Assembly: GCA_039030395.1 (NCBI GenBank)
Contig: JBCCEF010000006.1
Span: 124,001-188,000, forward strand
Source of the DNA: Acidobacteriota bacterium
Lineage (GTDB): Bacteria > Acidobacteriota > Thermoanaerobaculia > Multivoradales > JBCCEF01
Direction of reading: 5' to 3'
Length of the DNA stretch: 64,000 nucleotides
The notes under the pieces are model-generated. The model did not search any database. It had not been told where the DNA came from and saw only the letters and a program-made list of their open reading frames with translations. Shown one piece after another: positions 31,907-39,315 of this stretch. A program made the translations under genes and the position numbers. Numbering within the stretch: the stretch's first letter is position 1; every line of letters begins with the position of its first letter.

Positions 31907-33295
31907 ATGCAGAAATCCCGCGGTCACTGGAGTTCGCGGCTAGGTTTCGTACTGGCCGCGGCCGGTAGTGCCATCGGCCTCGGGAATCTGTGGAAGTTCC
32001 CCTACATCACCTGGCACAACGAGGGCGGCGCCTTCGTTCTGGTATACCTCCTTTGCATCGCGGCGGTGGGTTTTCCGATCATGGTGGCGGAGATTCTGGT
32101 CGGCCGAAAAACCCAGCGCAGCGCCGTCGGAGCATTGCGCGAGGCGGTGGGTCCGGCCTGGGGGGTGGTGGGCGGTTGGGGGGTGCTCACCGGATTCGTC
32201 ATCTTGAGCTTTTATACGGTGGTCGCAGGCTGGACCCTCTCCTACTTCTGGCGCTGCATGAACTGGACGATCAACGGCTATCCGGAGACTCTCAAGCCAG
32301 CGGACGTGTTTGGGGGGTTCATCGGCCAGGGTTGGCTGCAGGTGGCGCTGGCCGCCGTCTTCATGGCCATCACCATGGCGGTGATCTTCCGGGGCGTGGG
32401 TCAAGGCATCGAGCGCATCGCGCGCGTCTTGCTGCCGACCTTGATGGTCATCCTGGTGATCCTAATGGGCAGTGCGTTGACCATGGAGGGAGCCGGCGAG
32501 GCCCTCGCCTTCATCTTCGCCCCCACCTTCTCGGAATTGCCCTGGGGCGGCGTGCTCGAAGCTCTAGGACACTCCTTCTTTACCCTGTCCCTCGGCATGG
32601 GTGCGATGATCACCTACGGCTCGTACCTCAAGAAAAACACCTCCGTGGTGCGCTCCGCCGGGATGGTAGTGGTGCTCGACACGGTCATCGCTCTGGCGGC
32701 GACGGTCACCATGTTCTCGGTGATCTTCTCCAAGGCGGGCATGGCCGAGCAGATCAGCCGATCGACCGCCGGCATGCTCTTCATCACCTTGCCGGAGCTG
32801 TTCTATACGGTGGTTCCGATGGGTGCAATCCTGGCGCCGCTGTTCTACCTGCTGGTGGGCTTCGCGGCTCTGACCTCCACCATCTCGCTCCTCGAAGTGG
32901 TCGTCGCCTACTTCATCGACGAACGTGGCTGGAGCCGCAAGAAAGCGACCACCGCCTGCGGTTTATTCGTGTACTCCATCAGCTTGCTCTGCGCCCTTTC
33001 GCTCGGGGCTTGGGAGCCGCTCTCGACCTTCGAGGTTTTCCAGGGCAAAGCGGGTGTGTTCAACACCCTCGACCACCTCGCGGCCAACTGGATGCTGCCC
33101 ACCGGCGGCTTCCTCATCACCCTGGCGGTCGGCTGGTTCTTGAGCCGAAAAGAGTCCGAGGCGGAACTGATGGACGGTACCCAACCGGGCTGGTTCAGCT
33201 ACGGATCCTGGCGGATCTTCATCCGCTACATCTCCCCAGCGGCCGTCGCCGCCATCATCCTGGCCGTGATCTTCCTGGGCGCGGACTTCACGTAG
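31907..33295 (+). CDS. Sodium-dependent neurotransmitter-symporter family transporter
   Basis: A 462-residue NSS/SNF (LeuT-fold) transporter that uses the Na+ gradient to import an amino acid or amine. The N-terminal signature SRLGFVLAAAGSAIGLGNLWKFPY is diagnostic, and about twelve hydrophobic helices follow. TM6 has the family's SFFTLSLGMGAMITYGSY substrate/Na+ site. A GGAGGGGAG site precedes ATG 31907. The last codon and TAG stop (33290-33295) are part of the first unit of repeat array II, so the repeat set the C-terminus of this gene. Confidence 0.93.
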   Translation: MQKSRGHWSSRLGFVLAAAGSAIGLGNLWKFPYITWHNEGGAFVLVYLLCIAAVGFPIMVAEILVGRKTQRSAVGALREAVGPAWGVVGGWGVLTGFVILSFYTVVAGWTLSYFWRCMNWTINGYPETLKPADVFGGFIGQGWLQVALAAVFMAITMAVIFRGVGQGIERIARVLLPTLMVILVILMGSALTMEGAGEALAFIFAPTFSELPWGGVLEALGHSFFTLSLGMGAMITYGSYLKKNTSVVRSAGMVVVLDTVIALAATVTMFSVIFSKAGMAEQISRSTAGMLFITLPELFYTVVPMGAILAPLFYLLVGFAALTSTISLLEVVVAYFIDERGWSRKKATTACGLFVYSISLLCALSLGAWEPLSTFEVFQGKAGVFNTLDHLAANWMLPTGGFLITLAVGWFLSRKESEAELMDGTQPGWFSYGSWRIFIRYISPAAVAAIILAVIFLGADFT

Positions 33296-33640
33296 CGACG
33301 AGGCACCCTTTTCGTAGGGGTACCACGTAGCGACGAGGCACCCTTTTCGTAGGGGTACCGTAGCGACGAGGCACCCTTTTCGAAGGGGCACCCTTTCGGT
33401 AGCCGTAGCGACGAGGCACCCTTTTCGTTGGGTAGCGACGAGGCACCCTTTTCGTGGAGTAGGCGGTAGCGGCGGCGGTGGCGGCGCGGCACAGGCACCC
33501 TTTTCGAAGGGGCACCCTTTCGGTAGCGACGAGGCACCGTAGCGACGAGGCACCCTTTTCGTGGAGTAGGCGGTAGCGGCGGCGGTGGCGGCGCAGCCAT
33601 TACGAGGAGGCACCCATTTCGTAGGGTTTCTTGAAGCCAG
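33292..33640 (+). repeat. Repeat array II (GGCACCCTTTTCG units)
   Basis: Seven exact cores GGCACCCTTTTCG (33302, 33337, 33370, 33415, 33442, 33494, 33549) and one with a single mismatch (33609) are spaced 27-60 bases apart. They are usually preceded by GTAGCGACGA and often followed by GTAGGGGTACC, which can pair with the core as an imperfect stem. Two GGCACCCTTTCGG variants and two copies of a GCGGTAGCGGCGGCGGTGG spacer are interspersed. The array starts at the symporter stop codon and ends ~200 bases before the transposase gene. The region between 33640 and 33844 has only the hairpins listed next. Confidence 0.85.
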
Positions 33641-33753
33641 AGGCAAAACAACAGCTCTACAGATCGCCTGGACGGTCTGCCATCGGGTCCATCTTGAAGC
33701 TAGCCGCCGATCCTCGGCCGTATTGGGGAAGCTGGCTGTGGAAAATGCAAAGC

Positions 33754-33799
33754 GGTGAGATTTCAGCCTACATCTCACCTCAAATCCGCTTTGGCGGAT
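33754..33799. repeat. Tandem hairpins 3' of the transposase gene
   Basis: Two perfect inverted repeats lie side by side: GGTGAGAT (33754-33761) with ATCTCACC (33772-33779), and ATCCGC (33784-33789) with GCGGAT (33794-33799) around TTTG. They lie just downstream of the transposase gene (minus strand). They could be its terminator or recognition structures for the transposase. Confidence 0.5.
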
Positions 33800-33844
33800 C
33801 ACACTGGACAGTCTTTTGGTCGCTGAAGTGACGTCGCGTCAATG

Positions 33845-34780
33845 TCAATCCGGTGCGAGCTGATGAAAAATAAACGGGAGACGTGGTGGGAAACACCCCG
33901 CGGGAAAGATCGCACCGCGGTCTCCTGCCTTCAGGCGCTCGGCTGCCCGCCTGTAGGCCTCCAAGAATTCTCGGTAGGCCGCTGTCAAGCGTCGGCGCGC
34001 GTCCTTCGAAACACAGTGAAATCGCGGAGCCGGCGACTTTGTCGTCTGATTGGGTCTCTGGAGCGGGCTCTGTGTCAGCACTCGCGACACTCCGAGGGGT
34101 TTTCGTCCCGTCCGGCGTTGTCTCTTAGCCGTTTCGTTTGCCACGTCGTCGATCAAGCCTTGGATTCTCGCTCGATAGTCTTCTGAAGTCAGGTGCTGCC
34201 AACACGGAAGCGGAGTGAGTTCAACGAATTCAGGCTCCGAGAATTCCTCGTCGGATGCGACCTCAGCCCGTCGGCGGGCGTTGTACTGCTGGGTTCGGTC
34301 GATCCAGGCGCCGCGCAGAGGCTCTCCCGAAAGAAGGGCTTTGGCGAAGGGAATGCCTGGCCAATCGAGAGGGCTGGAGACTAGGTCTTCTTTGCATCCG
34401 TGAGCCAAGAGGTAGCGCAGTCGTTCGATCTGCGCTACCGGCTCCTCGCTGACCAGAGTTGGTCGGTAGCGCCGGCTCCAGATGCGATCTTTCCATCCGT
34501 GGAGGCGCCCGACTTCTTTGGCGAGCTTGCCGTTGAGTAGGTTCATGAAGGCAGCCAGCTGCTGGGCGTTCTCGACCGAGATCAGGAGGTGGTAGTGATT
34601 GGAGAGGAAGGCTCCGCAGTGGATCTTTACTCCATGTCTACGTTGAGCCCGCCCGATGATTCCCAAGGCTAGTGAGTTGAAGCGCCGGCTCGGACGCAAG
34701 AGAAAGCGCTGTTGGATGGTGCGAGTGGTGACGAGAAACAAGCCACCTTGCGGGGGTACGTAGAGTATTGGTCTGGCCAT
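33845..34780 (-). CDS. REP-associated (IS200-like) tyrosine transposase
   Basis: A 311-residue HUH/Y1 transposase of the RAYT type. The N-terminal strand LFLVTTRTIQQRFLLRPS, the metal-binding HUH motif in FLSNHYHLLISV (His62, His64) and the candidate catalytic tyrosine in ERLRYLLAHGC (Tyr123) occur in the correct order. RAYTs nick and join single-stranded DNA at REP palindromes. A basic extension of ~130 residues follows the Y1 domain. ATG 34780 is chosen because everything upstream in frame overlaps the divergent gene. It is flanked by copies of the same short repeat on both sides and is noticeably less GC-rich than its surroundings. No IS200-type tnpB is present. Confidence 0.9.
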   Translation of the reverse strand: MARPILYVPPQGGLFLVTTRTIQQRFLLRPSRRFNSLALGIIGRAQRRHGVKIHCGAFLSNHYHLLISVENAQQLAAFMNLLNGKLAKEVGRLHGWKDRIWSRRYRPTLVSEEPVAQIERLRYLLAHGCKEDLVSSPLDWPGIPFAKALLSGEPLRGAWIDRTQQYNARRRAEVASDEEFSEPEFVELTPLPCWQHLTSEDYRARIQGLIDDVANETAKRQRRTGRKPLGVSRVLTQSPLQRPNQTTKSPAPRFHCVSKDARRRLTAAYREFLEAYRRAAERLKAGDRGAIFPAGCFPPRLPFIFHQLAPD

Positions 34781-34879
34781 ATCTAGGGGGACGCAAATGC
34801 GGGCGATCGCCTTGCGTAGGCGTCGAATCTTGGTTCTTTGAGACCCTTGGATGGCTTCGAGAACCGAACCGGAACGGAA

Positions 34880-34950
34880 CGAAAAGGGTGGTGCTCCCGG
34901 AACGAAGAGGGAGGTGCCTCGAGACCGGTGAACGAGAAGAGCGGTGCTTC
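34880..34950 (-). repeat. Degenerate repeat copies upstream of the transposase gene
   Basis: Three decayed copies of the CGAAAAGGGTGGCACC core lie in tandem between the divergent transposase and DHS-like genes: CGAAAAGGGTGGTGCT at 34880, CGAAGAGGGAGGTGCC at 34903 and CGAGAAGAGCGGTGCT near 34933. Together with array II they bracket the transposase gene. Confidence 0.6.
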
Positions 34951-34987
34951 TAGAGCGAGCTTCTAGAGCGAGAGTTAGAATTTGGCT

Positions 34988-36103
34988 ATGAAACGAACCC
35001 TTCATGACGGAAGAGAGGACGGCCTCGAGCCGCTGGAGCCACTCGATGTGGAGAAAATCTCGAGCTTCGCGGAAATGCTGCGGGGAATGTCCCGCACGGC
35101 CTTTGCCGGGCGGCGGCTGGGCGAGGCCTACGAGGTGCTGCGGGAGATGGTGGAGGATCCCGACTGCACCATCGTGGTCACCCTTTCCGGCGCCATGACA
35201 ATCGCCAAAATGGGTCGGGTTCTGTGCACGATGATCGACCATGGCATGGCCGACATCATCGTTTCTACTGGTGCGCTGATGGCCCACGGCCTCTCCGAAG
35301 CGATTGGCGGGGTCCACTACAAACACGATCCATCGCAAAGCGATGAGGAACTCTACGAGAAGGGCTATAACCGGGTGTACGACACCTTGGAGATGGAAGC
35401 GAATCTCAGCGAAGCCGAGCGACTCATCACCCGAGTGCTCAGGGAGCGTGACCCTGCGGAGCCACTCTGTTCCTTTGAGCTACACCAGGCGATGGGCCGG
35501 AAGCTGACCGAGGAAGGGGCTCTTCCCAGCATTCTAGGAAACGCCTATCGGGCCGGAGTGCCGGTTTATGTCCCAGCCTTTACGGACTCGGAACTCGGTC
35601 TCGATGTGGCGACTCAGACATTGCGCGAGGCCTACCGGCCGGGAGCAGAGGCCGATTCAGAGTCTTTTTTTTCGACCGCACCGGTATTCAATCCATTTCT
35701 TGATTTGCTGGATATCACCAAACGCCTCGTCTCGGCGAAACGGTTGGGAATCTTCACCATCGGAGGTGGTGTGCCGCGCAACTGGGCACAGCAGGTTGCG
35801 CCCTTCATCGATGTCGTCAATCTTCGCCTGGGCTCGGAACTGTCGCTTCCTCGCTATCGATATGCCGTGCGTATCTGCCCGGAGCCGGTGCATTGGGGCG
35901 GATTGAGTGGCTGCACCTACTCGGAAGGGGTCTCCTGGGGCAAGTTTCTGAGCCCGGAAGAGGGTGGCCGGTTTGCAGAAGTTCACTCGGACGCGACAAT
36001 TGCTTGGCCGTTGCTGATCCGAGCTGTGCTCGAAGGGCGATCGTCGAGCGATTCCGGGCCGCCCGGTGGCGGCGGCGGCGGCGGCGAAAAGGGTGGCACC
36101 TAG
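34988..36103 (+). CDS. Deoxyhypusine synthase-family protein with repeat-encoded tail
   Basis: A 371-residue protein of the deoxyhypusine synthase family, which in eukaryotes transfers aminobutyl from spermidine to eIF5A. Bacterial members are mostly of unknown or polyamine-related role. The NAD-binding VTLSGAMTIAKMG, GGVHYKHD, TIGGGVPRNWAQQ and the active-site lysine segment EGVSWGKF are present, followed by DATIAWPLL. The last 15 residues (GPPG, a Gly run, EKGGT) are encoded by GGC repeats and one repeat-core copy that also supplies the TAG stop. ATG 34988 is chosen over TTG 34982. Confidence 0.85.
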   Translation: MKRTLHDGREDGLEPLEPLDVEKISSFAEMLRGMSRTAFAGRRLGEAYEVLREMVEDPDCTIVVTLSGAMTIAKMGRVLCTMIDHGMADIIVSTGALMAHGLSEAIGGVHYKHDPSQSDEELYEKGYNRVYDTLEMEANLSEAERLITRVLRERDPAEPLCSFELHQAMGRKLTEEGALPSILGNAYRAGVPVYVPAFTDSELGLDVATQTLREAYRPGAEADSESFFSTAPVFNPFLDLLDITKRLVSAKRLGIFTIGGGVPRNWAQQVAPFIDVVNLRLGSELSLPRYRYAVRICPEPVHWGGLSGCTYSEGVSWGKFLSPEEGGRFAEVHSDATIAWPLLIRAVLEGRSSSDSGPPGGGGGGGEKGGT

Positions 36104-36470
36104 GAAACGGGGCGGCGGCGGCGGCGAAAAGGGTGGCACCTAGGAAACGGGGCGGCGGCGGCGGCGAAAAGGGTGGCACCTAGGAAACGGCACCTACTCG
36201 GAAGGGGTCTCCTGGGGCAAGTTTTTGAGCCCGGAAGAGGGTGGCCGGTTTGCAGAAGTTCACTCGGACGCGCCAATTGCTTGGCCGTTGCTGATCCGAG
36301 CTGTGCTCGAAGGGCGATCGTCGAGCGATTCCGGGCCGCCCGGTGGCGGCGGCGAAAAGGGTGGCACCTAGGAAACGGTATCTAGGACCACGCGGGGCGA
36401 AAAGGGTGGCACCCACCTAGGAAAAGGAGCACCTAGGAAACGGAAAACGCGGCACCTAGGACAGGCGCAT
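36071..36470 (+). repeat. Repeat array III with duplicated gene 3' end
   Basis: Three perfect tandem 40-bp units (36071-36110, 36111-36150, 36151-36190), each holding CGAAAAGGGTGGCACC then TAGGAAACGG, are followed by a ~189-bp near-perfect copy (36190-36378) of the 3' end of the upstream gene (35913-36110). That copy carries another core (36353-36368). A fifth core lies at 36398-36413, and GCACCTAGG fragments continue to 36460. The duplication joins at the shared GCACCTA. Compared with the original, the copy has a nine-base contraction of the GGC run and two substitutions. Confidence 0.9.
36190..36378 (+). pseudogene. Duplicated 3' fragment of the DHS-like gene
   Basis: This segment repeats codons for roughly the last 60 residues of the deoxyhypusine-synthase-like gene, including SWGKF and AHSDA(P)IAWPLL-type sequence. 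It has no start codon or upstream catalytic part and is separated from the parent gene by three TAG-containing repeat units. It differs from the parent by two base changes and a shorter GGC run, so it is recent and not a functional gene. Confidence 0.8.
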
Positions 36471-36471
36471 G

Positions 36472-36512
36472 AAAAATCCCGCCGTCCCCTTGGCAGGGGA
36501 GGCGGGATTTTC
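36472..36512. terminator. Bidirectional terminator
   Basis: The inverted repeat AAAATCCCGCC...GGCGGGATTTT, with an inner CCCC/GGGG stem, is followed by TTCTTTCC and preceded by an A-run. It lies between the DHS-like region and the convergent DUF1579 gene. Confidence 0.85.
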
Positions 36513-36527
36513 TTTCCACCGGGATGC

Positions 36528-37136
36528 CTACTTGCGGGTGGCGAAGAGTTCGAGGTTCTTGAACTCGCCCTGGTCCGTCACGATGTAGGACTCGTAGGTG
36601 TATCCGGTATCCGTGGCGGTGGTGACGCCTCGGTTCTTCATCTTGTTCCCCATCGGGTCCATGATGTTGGCGGTCATCGAACGCGACTTGCTCTCCGGAT
36701 CACACTCGCCCTTGAAGACCAAGGTGTAGGTACCCATGTTGTCCACCCACACGCCGGTGTACTTCTTGGTCTGATTGTCGTAGCCGTCGAGTGCATGGCC
36801 CTGGAAGTCCTGACCCATGACCTCGGCGGAATAGTTGGTCTCGACAAAACGATTGCCGAGAATCCACTTGCCCTCAGAGGTACCGGTGGACTCCATGGCC
36901 GGAGCACCCGGAGCCGGGTACATCTTCATCTTCACATCGAATGTGCCGACGGTGGCGCCAAGAGTCTTGTGGCAATCGCCCGGCGTGGCGAGCTCTTGCA
37001 TGGCGGCCATCATCTCGTTCATGTCGCCCATTTCCCCGCCGTGGCCTTCGCCACCCTCGTGGTGATCGGCGAAGGCCGGGATCGCCAGCAAGGCGAACAC
37101 CAGTGTCAATCCGAGGAACTTTGCGGTTGTCTTCAT
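36528..37136 (-). CDS. Secreted DUF1579 family protein
   Basis: A 202-residue protein with a clean signal peptide (FLGLTLVFALLAIPAFA) and a His/Gly/Met-rich segment after cleavage (DHHEGGEGHGGEMGDMNEMM), which may bind metal. The rest matches DUF1579: HKTLGATVGTFDVKMKMY, ESTGTSEGKWILGNRFVE and GHALDGYDNQTKKYTGVWVD. The family fold resembles a lipocalin or FABP-like barrel. Function unknown. It is convergent with the DHS-like gene, separated by a terminator. Confidence 0.88.
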   Translation of the reverse strand: MKTTAKFLGLTLVFALLAIPAFADHHEGGEGHGGEMGDMNEMMAAMQELATPGDCHKTLGATVGTFDVKMKMYPAPGAPAMESTGTSEGKWILGNRFVETNYSAEVMGQDFQGHALDGYDNQTKKYTGVWVDNMGTYTLVFKGECDPESKSRSMTANIMDPMGNKMKNRGVTTATDTGYTYESYIVTDQGEFKNLELFATRK

Positions 37137-37247
37137 CTCATCTTCTCCTTGACTGCGTTCAGGGTGCCGGCACCGAAATCACCGCATGAGCGGCTGATCT
37201 TGCCACTGAAATGTTCGGTGCAGAGGTAGAGTCTACCGCAAGCTGGC

Positions 37248-37943
37248 TCAACCGGTGGAATCCGCGGATCGCCGCCCGGTGGCGCGGGCCACCAGCAGAA
37301 TGACCACGTTCCACAGGCTCCACCAGCCCACCGTGTACCAGTTGGGGTACACGACCACCGCCAGGTAGTTGCCAAGACCGATGAATAGGGTGGCGGCGAC
37401 GGCCGGGCCGCTGGTGACTTCCGGCAGGGGGATCCGCGACACCATCAGGACTGCGATCACCACCACCAGCGAAGCGGAGATCGCGAGCGGAATCTCGTCG
37501 CGCATCAGGGTCAGGGCCATCAAGTAGCCGGCTCCGATGGGTGAGGGCAATCCCGTGGTGCGCGGCGCTTTTTGGTGGACATCGGAGGTCAGATTGAAGC
37601 GCGCCAGCCGCAGAATTGCCGCCAGCAGGTAGGTGGCGGAGATCCCAATGCCGATCGGACCGATCTCCGCGAATAGTGCCCGGTGCACCAGAAAGGCCGG
37701 GGCGGCTCCGAAGCTCAAGGCGTCGCTGAAGCTGTCGAGTTCTTGTCCGAACTTGCTGGTGGCCTTGAGAATGCGGGCCACTCGGCCATCCAGGATATCG
37801 AGGATGATCGCCGCCATCAGCAGATAAACGGCGGTGTCGAAGCGATCCTCCGCCGCCGCGACCATGGCGAGAAAGCCGGTCACGATGTTGGCCGCCGTCA
37901 GAGCGCCGGGAACGATCAACCGCGAGGGTTTGGGATGGGACAC
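37248..37943 (-). CDS. pssA: CDP-diacylglycerol-serine O-phosphatidyltransferase
   Basis: A 231-residue integral membrane protein of the CDP-alcohol phosphatidyltransferase family. The catalytic signature DILDGRVARILKATSKFGQE followed by LDSFSD (D-G-x2-A-R...G-x3-D-x3-D) is intact at about residues 45-72. The alternating hydrophobic helices and the length fit the bacterial (Bacillus-like) PssA type, which makes phosphatidylserine from CDP-DAG. I chose GTG 37943, just before SHPKPSRLIVPGALTAANI. The frame is open to 38315 upstream but carries no conserved sequence there. Confidence 0.9.
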   Translation of the reverse strand: MSHPKPSRLIVPGALTAANIVTGFLAMVAAAEDRFDTAVYLLMAAIILDILDGRVARILKATSKFGQELDSFSDALSFGAAPAFLVHRALFAEIGPIGIGISATYLLAAILRLARFNLTSDVHQKAPRTTGLPSPIGAGYLMALTLMRDEIPLAISASLVVVIAVLMVSRIPLPEVTSGPAVAATLFIGLGNYLAVVVYPNWYTVGWWSLWNVVILLVARATGRRSADSTG

Positions 37944-38088
37944 GGAACGGCAGCATAACTCAAGGCCGGAGCCTTGTGAGCGGGGCGCCGGGTAACTCGT
38001 CGCCGGCCTCCCCGTATGATGTCTAGGATCGGCCGCTTGTCGCGGCCCGCGCTCGTATCGTTTGGAACCGCAGTAGGGAGAACGGTAG

Positions 38089-39315
38089 ATGAAGAACTCG
38101 AAGCTCGAAGGGTGGCTGGTGTGGGTGAGCCTGGGGTGCCTGTGCGCTCTGCCGGCGGCGGCCGACTGGCCGCAGTTCCGAGGCCCCGGGGGATCGGGAG
38201 TCGCGGCCGAGGACGAGAGCCTGTCCCCCTCCTGGCCGGAGGCTGGGCCCAAGGTGCTCTGGCGCAAGGCACTGGGCGACGGATTCGCCACCCCGGTGGC
38301 GGCCGGCGACGCCATCTATGTGCTCGCCGGCGACGCCGAGGGCGAGTTCGCGGTGCGTTTTGATCCGGCCAGCGGCGAGGAGGATTGGCGTACCCCCATC
38401 GGTCCGCTCTTCGAGGAGGCCTTTGGCAACGGTCCCCGCTCCACCCCGACGGTGGACGGCGATGTGCTCTTCGCCCTCTCCTCCACCGGCATGCTGAGCG
38501 CGCTATCCCTCAAGGACGGCGCGGTGCGCTGGCAGGTGGATGCCGGTGAGGCGTGGGGGGCCAAGGTGCCCCAGCGCGGCTTCTGCCCTTCGCCGCTGGT
38601 GGTGGGCGATCTGCTGATCCTCGAGATCGGGGGTTCCGAAGGCCGCGGCATCGTCGCCTTGGACAAGGCCAACGGCAAGGCCCGCTGGAGCCACGGCGAG
38701 TACCGCACCGGCTATTCGACGCCGGTGGTGGCGACCATCGACGGGGTCGAGCAGCTGATTTTCGCTCATTCGACGGTGCCCTTCATCGAAGGGGTGGATC
38801 TCAAAGGCAAGAGCCTGTGGAAACACGAATGGCCGCCGGGCACCATCGCCATGCCGGTGTTCGTGCCGCCGAATCGGGTGCTGGTCTCGGCCACCGCGGA
38901 TGTCGGTGCGGTGCTGTTGGAAATCGCTCGCCAGGACGGCGAGTTCGCCGCCACGGAGGTGTGGCGCAACCGGCTACTCAAAAACCACTTCAGTTCCTCC
39001 CTGGTTTTGGGTGGGGAGATCTACGGCTTTGACAACGGAACTTTAAAGTGCCTCGATGCCGCCACCGGCGAGCAGTGTTGGGCCAAGCGCGGCTTCGGCA
39101 AGGGTTCGTTGATTGCCGCCGACGGCAAATTGGTCGTTCTCGGCGACCGCGGGCAGCTCGCCCTGGTCGAGGCGACGCCGGAGGCCTACAAGGAGCTGGG
39201 TTCGATGACCGCCTTTGAATCGAAGACCTGGAGTTCACCGGCACTGACCGATGGCAGACTGCTACTGCGCGATCAGGCGGAGATTCTCTGCCTGGAGGTG
39301 GGTGAACGTGGTTAG
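38089..39315 (+). CDS. Secreted PQQ-like beta-propeller protein 1
   Basis: A 408-residue protein with a signal peptide (VWVSLGCLCALPAAA) and tandem PQQ-like/BamB-type propeller blades (FDPASGEEDWRTPIG, LSLKDGAVRWQVDAG, LDKANGKARWSHG, LDAATGEQCWAKRG). It begins with DWPQFRGPGGSG, as does the paralogue at 51794. There is no lipobox, so it is probably a free periplasmic protein. It may be a quinoprotein-like oxidoreductase or a binding scaffold; catalytic residues cannot be assigned. GGGAGAA precedes the ATG. Confidence 0.85.
   Translation: MKNSKLEGWLVWVSLGCLCALPAAADWPQFRGPGGSGVAAEDESLSPSWPEAGPKVLWRKALGDGFATPVAAGDAIYVLAGDAEGEFAVRFDPASGEEDWRTPIGPLFEEAFGNGPRSTPTVDGDVLFALSSTGMLSALSLKDGAVRWQVDAGEAWGAKVPQRGFCPSPLVVGDLLILEIGGSEGRGIVALDKANGKARWSHGEYRTGYSTPVVATIDGVEQLIFAHSTVPFIEGVDLKGKSLWKHEWPPGTIAMPVFVPPNRVLVSATADVGAVLLEIARQDGEFAATEVWRNRLLKNHFSSSLVLGGEIYGFDNGTLKCLDAATGEQCWAKRGFGKGSLIAADGKLVVLGDRGQLALVEATPEAYKELGSMTAFESKTWSSPALTDGRLLLRDQAEILCLEVGERG

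Noticed and set aside
33292-33640. CRISPR-like look of array II (and array I)
   Set aside because: The units are short, spacing varies, the spacers are themselves repetitive and often low-complexity, and no cas gene is in the window. A REP-like or minisatellite array fits better.
33631-33831. Small ORF between array II and the transposase gene
   Set aside because: 66 codons spanning the twin hairpins, no RBS and no recognisable family.
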